The notes beneath the pieces are model-generated. The model had not been told where the DNA came from and did no database searches. It saw only the letters and a program-made list of their open reading frames with translations. A stretch of DNA of 64,000 bases from the NCBI RefSeq assembly GCF_052324685.1, contig NC_135214.1:24442265-24506264 (forward strand), written 5' to 3'. Shown in pieces: positions 54,591 to 64,000 of the stretch. The translations under genes were made by a program, and so were the position numbers. How positions within the stretch are numbered: position 1 is the first letter of the stretch; every line of letters starts with the position of its first letter. The DNA is from Brachyhypopomus gauderio. Lineage: Eukaryota; Chordata; Actinopteri; Gymnotiformes; Hypopomidae.

Positions 54591-54855
54591 CTGCCTCATA
54601 ACACTGCTTTATAATACTGCCTTTTAACCCTGCCCCATAGCACTGCCTCATAACACTGCTCCATAACCCTGCCTCATAACCCTGCCTTATAACACTGCCT
54701 CATAGCACTGCCTCATAACCCTGCCTTATAACACTGCCTCATAACATTGTCTCATAACACTGCCTCATAACACTGCCTCATAACACTGCCTCATAACCCT
54801 GCTTTATAACACTGCCTCATAACACTGCCTTATAACACTGCCTCATAGCACCGAC
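54590..54855. repeat. 13-bp minisatellite
   Basis: About twenty copies of CTGCCTCATAACA with variants CCTTATAACA and CCTCATAGCA. Confidence 0.9.
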
Positions 54856-55379
54856 TCTGGATTAAGATAATCTGGGTGACTGTCTTTCAGCATAAATCTA
54901 GATTTGGATTGGTAATATTTTATTTATTTGATTTGAATTGCCTTTCATAATTAATAGCACACTTAATTTTAAGTCCAAGCTCTCACATTGCATAATCTAA
55001 AATCGTGTTTACACATTAATGCATGTTAATGATAGAATTACCACAAGACATGAAATATTAAATAAACCGAAGTGCAATTTAAAACCCACTAATCATTGTT
55101 AAATAGGTTTGTGTTTAATCCAAGATTTCTACTTCTATTTCTATTTTTAAGTCTATTTCTAGACTTGTCTTATTATATAATTTTGTTAAAATTTCCTTGT
55201 GCAAGTATAGCTACTGTATCATATAGCTTTAGCCTAAAAACAGGTGAACGTTTATCTTGTCATATATTCCTGGCACAAATTAACTAAGTCAGTTCATTTA
55301 TAAAGGATTTGTGTTTTTTATATCATCAGTTATTTTGGTAGTTTCAGTTTTTCATCAAAACTACAATCTTCAGACCAGC
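54856..55379. other. Intergenic, no gene recognised
   Basis: AT-rich sequence; no repeat or exon recognised. Confidence 0.5.
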
Positions 55380-55655
55380 TGATGGCGAGTGTGGATAAAC
55401 CTCCAACCCAGTCAAAAACATGATGCCATTTTGGTTCTGCTTTCTAAATGTTAGCATGACCCAAATGAAACTACAACCACATAGTAGCCAGACTGCAGTG
55501 GGAAAGTCCCTGTTGTGTCTAAACCAGTTTCACTAAGTCAGCCAATGACAGAGCAGCAATAGTGCAGCATCATCAGTCTCTGGGGGAATCAGTATGGAGA
55601 GCACAGTGGTGGATGAATGCTGAATCAGATCTATACAGGCATAAAGATGGTCTTT
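55380..55655. repeat. Dispersed repeat, copy 3
   Basis: Third copy of the 52260-52500 family with GGGAAAGTCCCTGTTGTGTC and GGGGGAATCAGTATGGAGAG. Confidence 0.7.
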
Positions 55656-55744
55656 TATTAATCTCACCTTTTTAGAAATTGCACAATAGTACAATACTAG
55701 AGTTATCACACAGGCAATACCTAGAGAATGGCAACTAGTCAGCA

Positions 55745-55875
55745 TGTCAGCATGTCACTGGTAACGGTATGTCACTGGCAACAGCAGGTAACTGGTAACA
55801 GCAGGTCACTGGTAACAGTATGTCATTGGTAACAGCAGGTCACTGGTAACAGCACGTCATTGGTAACAGTATGTT
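55745..55875. repeat. Minisatellite, about 17-bp unit
   Basis: Seven or so copies of GTCACTGGTAACAGCAG with small changes. Confidence 0.88.
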
Positions 55876-56599
55876 AGTGGTTGGATTTGTCCCTTTGTAG
55901 TCTTTTGGTATTAGCTTTAATGTGTAAACTGAATGCATACATAATGACTACGATGCCAAAAAACTAACATTATTGTTGTTATTGTTGTTGTTATAGTTGT
56001 ACAACATATAATAACATCAATAAATGTTATTATTATTGTTATCAGTGTTGTTGTATTAAGTGTGATACTGAAACTGTAGTTATACAGTATAAACTGTTGT
56101 CTGTAGTGGTGTTTGTTTTATTGAGAGTTTAAAGTTGATCTGGGACTTAAGTATGGACTGAATCTCTCAATTTGGGGGGCCTGACAATAAAAGAGTAAAC
56201 AGGGATAATCATGTTTCTCTTACTGATCTGTTTATCTGATCAAAGACTTGGCTAGATCTGTATGTACTAATAATAATCTGGGGAAATGGCACAAAGCAAT
56301 GAGGAAATTAGTTGGAAGAACATTCCATTATAAGAGCAGTGTGGTTAACTGGGCACAGTCTGGTCAAACTGGTTTGGAAGGACTGGGAGAGCTCCACTAT
56401 GGTCACCATAGTCACCAGGAGTGCTGAACCTGAACGCATCATATTTTACTGCTTCTAAACCTTTTTTAAAATAAAGGTTCCCTAAAACAGTGTTTTGCCA
56501 TACCACTTCAGAAATGGATGATAAGCAACATGACTGCTTATATTACAGGTCATCTGGGTGGTTTTTGGCTCTAGCGATATGCCCATTTTCCTTTTGGGG
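55876..56599. other. Intergenic, no gene recognised
   Basis: AT-rich with a TTATTATTGTT tract near 55965-56045. The part 56300-56440 (GGGCACAGTCTGGTCAAACT) resembles 54150-54245 and may be a dispersed repeat. Confidence 0.45.
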
Positions 56600-56895
56600 G
56601 GGTTTTTTCAGCAAAACTGTAAATGTACCATATTGTAATTTTTCACTACAATCAAAACATGTCCTCCACTTTTACCTATCAGTGCAGTTAGAACACACAG
56701 ACACTAGTGATTACTAGGGGGCTGTGGTGCACATGTGCCCAGAGCTGTGGGCAGCCCTAGCCCAGTGCACAGGGAGCAGTTGGGGTTAGATGCCTTGCTC
56801 AAAGGCACCTCAGTCATGGCCTCAGGCCTGGGAATCAAACCCACGATCCTCTGGTCACAAGACCAGTTTCCTACCACTAGACCATGACTGCCCAA
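56600..56895 (-). mobile_element. tRNA-derived SINE, antisense
   Basis: Complement of the SINE at 53326-53605: promoter boxes near 56895-56830 and GGCACCTCAGTCATGGCCTC read in complement. More diverged at the 3' end. Confidence 0.82.
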
Positions 56896-57890
56896 GGAAG
56901 TGTAGAACTTACATTACATTATATCATTAACCCTACATTTTACTCCTATTACTTCATTAGTCCTTAAATCCGTTCCCACACACCAACTAAGCTGCAAGCA
57001 TCATGTTATACAGCAGCTACGGCTGGAGTGTGCGTTGAGGATGTCCTGTGATTCGCATGAAGCTACAACAGGGAAGTGGGACAAATGACATGACACCATC
57101 TTGTTTGTAGTTTTGAAAGTTGCAGTTGCATGGCAGTGTTTTCCAAAAGAAACACATGGTTTTCAGTTTTGAATGTTGCGTCTTATGTAAAGAACTGTGT
57201 ATACAGTTTTTCTCAGTCAAATTGGTACATTTCTCACATCATGGTTTACATTGGCATCACAAGTACATTTTTGCCTCAAAAACAAATATTTATGTCAGTC
57301 AATTTGTCAGTGCCATCAGAATATCTAGTCTGTGTACCTTTGCCTATGACAAGGCAGTCAAAATATTTAGTCGTGTTGTCAGTGCAGACTGTACGTATAT
57401 TCTGATGGAAACTAGCTAAGCTTTTGATTTTAAGAATGCTGAACATTCTGTGGTGTATAAAATGAATACGTTACACACAATATACAAACTTACACGGAAC
57501 ACAAAGTTACGCATGACTATATGTAGGAGAGCGATAGCAAGAAATTGTACTAGAATCAAAGTTATACAGCACTATTGTTTGCACTGCAAATTTGTTAACA
57601 AAAACAAATCAGATTGAAACATCTGAATGACATTTCAGAACATTTATGTCAATGTGCAGCATTATAACAGAGAACACATTACAGTACTACAATAAATTGC
57701 ATACCATATTTCTCTATGAAATCTTCGAATGATTGAAGACATTGTTATTTCAATATTCAGCTGCACCTGGCGACCAGCTTCAGCCATTGTGAGACCGTGA
57801 TTTAAAACATGGTCCACAATTGTTGCCCTTATTTCATCTGGGACAAACGTATGGACATGGACCCTCCTACCTCTACCTGTTTGGCCCCTC
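56896..57890. other. Intergenic, no gene recognised
   Basis: Two overlapping ORFs of 91-99 codons lie at 57120-57419, but their protein sequences show no domain I recognise and codon use is AT-driven. Treated as non-coding. Confidence 0.4.
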
Positions 57891-58295
57891 AGCTATCCAC
57901 CACACAGTCTTACCCCTCTACACCACACAGTCTTACCCCTCTACACCATAGTGTTGCCTCTCTACACCACAGTCTTACCCCTCTACACCACACAATCTTA
58001 CCCCTCTACACCACACAATCTTACCCCTCTACACCATAGTGTTGCCTCTCTACACCACAGTCTTACCCCTCTACACCACACAATCTTACCCCTCTACACC
58101 ATAGTGTTGCCTCTCTACACCACAGTCTTACCCCTCTACACCACAGTGATACCCATCTACACCACACAGTCTTACCCCTCTACACCACACAGTCCTACCC
58201 CTCTACACCACAGTGATACCCATCTACACCACACAGTCTTACCCCGCTACACCAGTGTTACCCCTCTACACCACACAGTCTTACCCCTCTTACCC
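57890..58295. repeat. Minisatellite with ACCCCTCTACACCACA units
   Basis: About 18 copies of a 22-23-bp unit containing CAGTCTTACCCCTCTACACC, with variants CATAGTGTTGCCTC and CAGTGATACCCATC. Confidence 0.9.
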
Positions 58296-58519
58296 ATGGC
58301 CTTGTGTTTCCATTATGAGACTTGGTGATACTGCAGTGTTTAGCATCTATAAATGTTTGCCAATTCATTTATTGCAGTTTGTACTAAAGTTTAATCTTTG
58401 CTGTCTTATCCTGATGCTGTGTTTTTGTAAACAACATATCACAAAGGGTGGAAGTTATTCATTCACAGTTTAATTGTCTGGCTTTTCTCTTGTTTATTTC
58501 CAGGTGGAAACACAGTGTT

Positions 58520-58768
58520 GTTTCTGACAGTCCATCCATCCATACACCATGAACTGGTCACCAGCCCAACCCACACTCACAGGACATTTAGAGTAACCAA
58601 TCAACATAACACACATCTTTGGACTGCGGGAGGAAACCAGAGTACCCAGAGAAAAATGACACAGGCACAGGGAGAACATACAAACAGAACGGACCAGACC
58701 AAGAATCAAACCCAGACCTTCTTGCTGTAAGGTGACAGCACTAACTACTACACCACCATGCCAGCTAT
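58520..58768 (-). mobile_element. tRNA-derived SINE-like repeat, antisense
   Basis: Complement of the 16796-17130 family, with GGACTGCGGGAGGAAACCAG and GGGAGAACATACAAACAGAA. The promoter end is near 58765 (A-box-like TGGCATGGTGGTGTAGTAGT in complement). Confidence 0.75.
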
Positions 58769-58863
58769 TTTGGAATGTGACTTATTAAATCTCAGCTCCT
58801 CTCAGTGTTTGTGTCTGCCTTATCCCTCCCTGATGCCCTCAGCATTGAAACTATCTGCAGCCA

Positions 58864-59076
58864 TTATGGACAGATCTTCTGAGTATGTATTATATACTGA
58901 CAGATCTTCTGAGTGTGTATTATATACTGACAGATCTTCTGAGTGTGTATTATATACTGACATATCTTCTGAGTGTGTATTATATAATGACAGATCTAAT
59001 AAGAGTGTATTATATATTGACAGATCTTCTGAATGTGTATTATATCATGACAAATCTTATAAGAGTGTATTATAAC
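58864..59076. repeat. 30-bp minisatellite, seven copies
   Basis: Seven copies of a 30-bp unit containing GACAGATCTTCTGAGTGTGT, later units with CTAATAAGAG in the middle. Open frames result from the 30-bp length. Confidence 0.92.
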
Positions 59077-59079
59077 CTT

Positions 59080-60300
59080 ATGCAGTGCAGACACTGAATC
59101 ACTGTGAGATATTTGCTAACCATAGACATAGAACAAAGGAACCAAGATAAACATCATCCATACCCATAAAACAACAAACCAGTTAGCAGCTTACTAATTA
59201 CTGACTTTCAACTTACATTCCCATATATGGAGACACAAATGTAATCACATACATACTTTATTAATATTTGTTTTCTTGTTGACATATACACATGACCACA
59301 TATAAACATTATTTTTTATGCTATCATTTGTTTAATGCTATGATGTAAAGTGGGTAAAATCAGATTAATATTTTGAAGCCAGATGTGTGTCAGAATAATT
59401 AGTGCAAATCCTGTCAATTTGCTACACAGAGTCAATACATTGTAATTTATAAAGGCATTTTATTAAGATCTACGATACAGATACAGAATGTGAAGGTAAC
59501 CCCAGTTTAAAAGGCTTTATCAAGTTAAAAAACGTATCAAGTTTCTAATATCAGAACAGAAACTCTTCCAAGGTGATGTAGTTTCCCTGAGGAAGGAACA
59601 GCATAGATTACAAACCTGAATTAAAGCAGCCTGTAGGGGGCACTATTTACACACGTTATAATAATTATCAGCGCCAGTTTGACATATACCAAGGTTTCTA
59701 CAGAAAATAATTGCTTGATATCTGCTCAACAGTAAGAGGTTTTATTTTAACTGCTTATGTGCTTAAAATTAAACATTTGAGAGGCCATAGTCTTAACTGA
59801 ACTCTTTTAACAAAGTCTACAGCCTCAGTATGACTCAGTATGACCTTAATTCTATCGCTCATACATACAGCTGCTATGTGTACAGGAGCAAAACCATAAA
59901 TCTTTCACCAATCACAGTGACTTCAGTGCCATATCATTACATCACTGTCAGTCTTACAAACTGAGGCCCAAAATAAAAACACAAGCACAAATGGATTCAC
60001 TGTTCTTGCTTTTTGTTTGGTAAGAAAAACTACTTAATTTACACAAAGTAAACAACAAAAGTCATTGTGGAAAAGGATGAAGGATATGAAAGTTGTATCA
60101 CAGGCTCAAAATATCTTCACCTTGAGCTAGAGATGAAATCTCTATATCAGCACATGGACCTGCAAGAAATTAGTTTACAGTGAGAACCTGAGAACCTGAA
60201 GTGTTACTGCTGTTACTTAATTTTTACAACTTTTAATGATTTTACAACTTAAAAATGAAAATGTTAAAATATCATTTGTAATTGTAATTATAAGTTACTG
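59080..60300. other. 3' flank of class II beta gene 2, no other gene recognised
   Basis: AT-rich. Part of it is probably 3' UTR of the beta gene, but I could not fix the polyadenylation site. Confidence 0.4.
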
Positions 60301-60316
60301 TAAGTCTTACCATCAC

Positions 60317-61875
60317 TTAACTTGGCACAAGGATTCGCCCTGAGAAAGTAAAGGAATGAACACATAATGGTGAACACATGATGGTGAACACAGACAGCAT
60401 ATAGCATAAAAATAGATGATCTGTGTAACTCATCTCCACTGACCTGTGGATTTCTTCTTCTTGTAGTAGATGAAGCCAGCAGCTGATAGGACGATCCCCA
60501 ACACCAGACCTGAAGCTCCAATAGCAACCTTGTTCCTCTCAGACTCTGGGAGAGACGGGTCTGTGGAGAACACACACAGTACTTTCAATAAAAGGAAACA
60601 CAAGTATGTAATTGCATATGTTTATGATAATTTTATGCTGAACTTTACTGATTCATCAAAAAAGAAACTGAAAACACCAGCTGTGTATGTCTGTAATCTG
60701 ACACTCTCACCCCAGTCGTACACCATGGGCTGTTTGAAGCTGGCGTGCTCCACCACACAGGAGATCTTCTCTCCAGATTTGGGTGTGTACTCCAGGTGTG
60801 AGTGGATCTGGTAGTACCAGTCTCCATCAGCCAGCTCCTCAGTGGAAATGACGTCAGAGGTGACTGGTTTACCGTCTCTGAGCCATGAGACAGAGATGGT
60901 TTTGGGGTAGAAGTCATACGCGCTGCACATCAGCATGGCGGGATGACCACCACTGACCTTCTGTTCTGACCTCAGCTGGACCTTCGGTGTCACTAAGAAT
61001 GTCAACAAAATTATTTATACAACTTAGAAAACATTCTCACATCATGAAGAGCTTCTTGTACTGGGCTGCATGACAAATGCTAACACTATATGATAGTATA
61101 TGATCACCTGCTACATTGGAGGTCTGTGTTGAAAATTACCATGCTAAACCTTTTGAAAGGAGCATGTGTCATGAACAAACTTGTGAACAAACTAAGATGT
61201 TTGTAACAAATTTACAACAGCATGTTTTGTACACAGGTGACAGGTTATATAAAACATAATACATAAAACACCAGAAAATCATTATCTGCATTGGTCTTTA
61301 AAACATGTATAGTCTTATTTAAATATAATCTGAAATCTAAAGTAATGATGTGTGATGTAGGTGTGAGTGTGCTGCCTACCTGTTTTAGACAGAATGTTAT
61401 TGAAGTCTATTTCAGCACCAGTTTTACAGTAACGCTCCAGCTCAGCTCTTTCACTCTGCAGGATCTGTGGATTGTTGTTCCAGAACGCTGCGTTTTTAAC
61501 CCCATATTCAGTAAACCCAACATACTTCCCCACTGTGCTGTTGAACTGTGTGTATAAAATTTTGTTGAAATAATAGGAATCAATAAATTCCGCATTACTG
61601 ATATCTGTGGAAGTGAAAAGGCACTCTCCTGCTCTATATTCATAATACGCATCTGGAGAAAAGAAAAAAACACACAGCATCAGTGATAATAAAGATCAAG
61701 AACCAGAGAACCTCATACTCCATTATTATTTATGAAAGAACTTGTATATTCTAAAATAGTCGTTCATCTGCATGTCTCAAACATGATATATATAGTTTAT
61801 TCTCAACTTACCTGCTCCTAGAAACAGAGACAGCACAGCCATCAGACAGATACACACGCTGCTGTACGTCGACAT
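60317..61875 (-). CDS. MHC class II antigen beta chain, gene 2 (five coding exons)
   Basis: Class II beta chain for peptide presentation with an alpha partner. Coding exons: 61812-61875 (signal peptide MSTYSSVCICLMAVLSLFLG), 61380-61652 (beta-1, residues 22-112, with CLFTSTDISNAEFIDSYYFN, an NST glycosylation site and the second cysteine in LERYCKTG), 60711-60992 (beta-2 Ig C1-set, residues 113-206, MCSAYDFYPKTISVSWL and CVVEHASF), 60444-60560 (connecting peptide and transmembrane helix, [15 protein letters not shown] then KKKKST) and 60317-60339 (cytoplasmic end, GRILVPS and TAA). Junctions are GT/AG in phase 1; CDS 759 nt, 252 aa, no internal stops. Beta-2 and transmembrane exons are nearly identical to gene 1, whereas beta-1 is strongly different, as expected of peptide-binding domains or distinct lineages. 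Confidence 0.95.
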
Positions 61876-61952
61876 TGTGTGTAGTTTCACATCCAGCAAG
61901 TGAGAGACTGAAAGACAGTAGACTGTAAAACCAAAAATATACTACAATCCTC

Positions 61953-62007
61953 CAGCCAATAGGAATTAGGAAAGAGAGGCTGTCATATGTAACCAAGCAA
62001 GGTTACA
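61953..62007 (-). promoter_or_regulatory. Class II X/Y-like promoter module of beta gene 2
   Basis: On the minus strand, upstream to downstream: an AACCTTG stretch, CTTGGTTACATATGACAG (61980-61997, X1/X2-like), about 17 bp, then CTATTGGCTGG (61952-61962) with an ATTGG Y box. Order and spacing match vertebrate class II promoters bound by RFX, CREB and NF-Y and controlled by CIITA. The X match is loose. Confidence 0.55.
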
Positions 62008-62093
62008 ACTGGATTCATGTTTGGACAGTGAGCCATCTGTGTAACATTTCTAGAATCACTGATGGGTGTGATGTACTATACACCACATTAATG

Positions 62094-62269
62094 CAGGGTT
62101 GCCAACTCTCACGCATTGAGCGTGAGACACACGCATTTGACCGTTTTCACACTTTCTCACGCCGAAAAATGATGTTCGCCACCCTGTGTGCTCAACAGTT
62201 TTCGTTCGCCACCCCCTTCAGGTTCAAATCTCACTCCGAGTGATCTTCAAACCCTGTTGGCAACCCTGG
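62094..62269 (-). mobile_element. CAGGGTTGCCAACT-family MITE, 176 bp
   Basis: Starts CAGGGTTGCCAACTCTCACG and ends TTGGCAACCCTGG, flanked by TAATG on both sides (62089-62093 and 62270-62274). It is inverted relative to the copies at 27329 and 62985 and lies about 220 bp upstream of the beta gene 2 start codon. Confidence 0.88.
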
Positions 62270-62274
62270 TAATG

Positions 62275-62879
62275 TCATATTAAAGATAGTAACTTCTACC
62301 ATTGCAATCTACGGTTATTGGTCAATAAGTTCATGTCTTAGGATTAATGTTTAAGACTTTGATAATATTTTAACCAGTTACTACAGGCCTTAGCACTTCA
62401 TTGTTACTTAATTGATACAATCTTGTAGTTACAAGAGAACAGAAAAGCAATGAAAAACAAGGTGTTATGGTGCACTAGGAACCCAGCCTGAGACTGCTGG
62501 GACTGAACAACCTCCTCTGTAACTGGATCCTGATCTTCCAGAGTGGGAGACCCCAGTCCACCTGGATTGGTAGCAGCATCTCCAGCACCAGCACCACATT
62601 ACAGGCCCCCACACGGCTTTACATTCACTCCACTGTTGATCACTCTGCTGACCCACTTTACAGCAACGCACAGATTGAACCACATCATCAAGTTCATCTC
62701 AGTCTCATCAGTGGAGATGACCAGCCAGGGTAGGTAGAGAGGAGGTGCTACAGCTAATAGACTGGTGTAAAGTCTCTTGGACAAATGTGTACAAAACAAG
62801 AGGTGGTCACACTACACTCAACATCGATGATACTTCTGTGGAAATCACAACTAGCAATTATGTTCATGACTGTTGCAAC
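62275..62879. other. Intergenic, no gene recognised
   Basis: A stretch around 62465-62790 reads like a decayed coding relic (phrases such as GGTGCACTAGGAACCCAGCC) but no domain could be identified. Confidence 0.4.
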
Positions 62880-62949
62880 ATTACCTGGCAATCATAAAGG
62901 CGATGTCACGCTGAGTTGTGTTTTTAGCAACAGTAATCCGATCTTTTCA

Positions 62950-63460
62950 TGCTAACTAATCATGTGCCCATTTTTATAGTGTAGCAGGGTTGCCAACTTT
63001 TCAAGATCACTTGGAGTGAGATTTGAACCTGGAGGGGGTGGGGCGAACGTACGTTGTTGGTAAGTTGTTGACCTTTGGCAAACGTAAATTGTTACCGGGC
63101 GGGGTGTAAAATGGACACAAATTAAGTATTATATCGCGATCGATCGATCGCGGGTGGTTGGCGCCAGAGCGAACTAGTAACTCATTGAATCATAGATGTG
63201 GATCAGAGGTAAATAAACTAGATTTTTTTTCGACGTGAGATATCGGAAGTGTGGCGTGAGAGCGTGTGAAGACAGTCAAATGCGTGTGTCTCACGCTCAA
63301 TGCGTGAGAGTTGGCAACCCTGGTGTAGTGTTTTTATAGGGTAAGGGCATTTATTGAGGGTAAACGCAGGGCAGTAGGCTCACCCTTAACCCGATGGATG
63401 GATTTTACGTCCAAAATACACCTGGTTTTCTCAGCTAAATTAGGAATAACTTGTACTTTA
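62950..63460 (-). mobile_element. hAT-like fragment, antisense, split by a MITE
   Basis: Joined across the MITE, the flanks match 32805-32970 in reverse orientation, for example GGTAAGGGCATTTATTGAGG and ATGGATTTTACGTCCAAAAT. It is a partial copy of the element at 32398-33675. Confidence 0.8.
62985..63323 (+). mobile_element. CAGGGTTGCCAACT-family MITE, 339 bp
   Basis: Starts CAGGGTTGCCAACTTTTCAA and ends GTTGGCAACCCTGG with TGTAG duplicated (62980-62984 and 63324-63328). The paralogous site at about 32915 has a single TGTAG and no insertion, confirming both boundaries. No ORF. Confidence 0.92.
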
Positions 63461-63612
63461 CATTTACGGCATTTGGCAGACACCCTTATCCAGAGACGAG
63501 GCTGAAGTTGGTTCCTTATTCGCCAGTGTCTTATTCGCACTTTCCGTTCCACCTTAAAAAAATAAAGCGGTAGTTTCATTATGTCGCCGCGATAGAATGT
63601 ATTGTACGTTTC

Positions 63613-64000
63613 TATGGCTGTATCTCCTGATTCTTACATCGTCTCAGAGATCTGACGAGCAGGTTTGATTGACCACATAAGTGACTGTATAAATCCAGAA
63701 GAAGAAGAGTTTTTACTGTAGAATATTTTTATAATCGTCCTGTGAAGTTGGCATGTCAGGCGAAAATGTACTATGCATACAGTGCATTGGTCTTAGTTTG
63801 TATGGCTGTATCTCCTGATTGTTACATCGTCTCAGAGATCTGACAAGCAGGTTTGATTGACCATATAAGTGACTGTATAAATCCAGAAGAAGAAGGTTTT
63901 TTACTGTAGAATATTTTTTTTATTGACCTGTGAACTTGGCATGTCAGGCGATAATGTACTGTGCATACAGTGCATTTATCTTAGTTTGTATGGCAGTATC
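63613..64000. repeat. 188-bp tandem satellite, runs off the window
   Basis: Units start at 63613, 63801 and 63989, each with TATGGCTGTATCTCCTGATT or a one-base variant, exactly 188 bp apart. They share ATCGTCTCAGAGATCTGAC and GGCATGTCAGGCG. The two full units differ at only a few positions. The array continues past the right edge. Confidence 0.92.

Noticed and set aside
57120..57419. Two overlapping ORFs of 91 and 99 codons
   Set aside because: No recognisable domain, overlapping frames, AT-rich composition and no splice or promoter context.

Overview
This window looks like a repeat-rich piece of a teleost fish genome. The evidence is three MHC class II genes with the teleost exon layout, a Tc1/mariner relic, fish-type tRNA-derived SINEs, hAT-like transposons, a Jockey/CR1/Rex1-type LINE, long CA/GT microsatellites and many minisatellites. 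I could not fix the order; an otophysan such as a catfish, characin or gymnotiform is a guess. No bacterial features, CRISPR arrays, rRNA or functional tRNA genes were seen.

Host genes. All three recognisable genes are MHC class II genes on the minus strand. A beta gene (20367-22925, four coding exons, 246 aa) lies about 2.5 kb downstream of an alpha gene (25441-27048, four coding exons, 242 aa). Together they form a tandem alpha-beta pair whose products would make a heterodimer presenting peptides to CD4 T cells. A second beta gene (60317-61875, five coding exons, 252 aa) lies 33 kb further on. All exon junctions obey GT/AG with matching phases and I saw no internal stops, so all three look intact. 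The second beta gene keeps an X/Y-like promoter module. The alpha gene has a perfect Y box with a transposon starting about 27 bp upstream of it.

Region by region. 1-10.4 kb: minisatellites, microsatellites, an hAT-like MITE (3838-3971) and a 1.84-kb palindromic element (4348-6191). 10.4-15.3 kb: an antisense LINE whose 3' UTR was entered by a 2.5-kb LTR element (10528-13045, 338-bp LTRs, TATAG target duplication) that carries an unfamiliar repeat-rich ORF instead of gag-pol. 15.3-20.3 kb: no gene, a SINE and a 30-bp minisatellite. 20.3-27.2 kb: the class II pair, separated mainly by a 35-bp minisatellite of about 1.4 kb. 27.2-31.4 kb: a TIR transposon, two solo LTRs and a Tc1 relic. 31.4-51.5 kb: a deep transposon nest. 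51.5-60.2 kb: SINEs, dispersed repeats and minisatellites. 60.3-62.0 kb: the second beta gene. 62-64 kb: MITEs, an hAT fragment and the start of a 188-bp tandem satellite.

The nest is the main result. An hAT-like element (33808-51400) contains an endogenous retrovirus in plus orientation (ERV-A, 34532-50947, target duplication GTGC). ERV-A is itself split by a complete, nearly identical retrovirus in antisense orientation (ERV-B, 40657-48896, target duplication CTGT). ERV-B carries the unbroken version of the sequence it interrupts in ERV-A. Both proviruses have LTR pairs that look almost identical, so both are young. Yet they share the same protease and reverse-transcriptase active-site losses, the same gag stop and the same A-tract junctions. 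This suggests a defective lineage spread by proteins supplied in trans.
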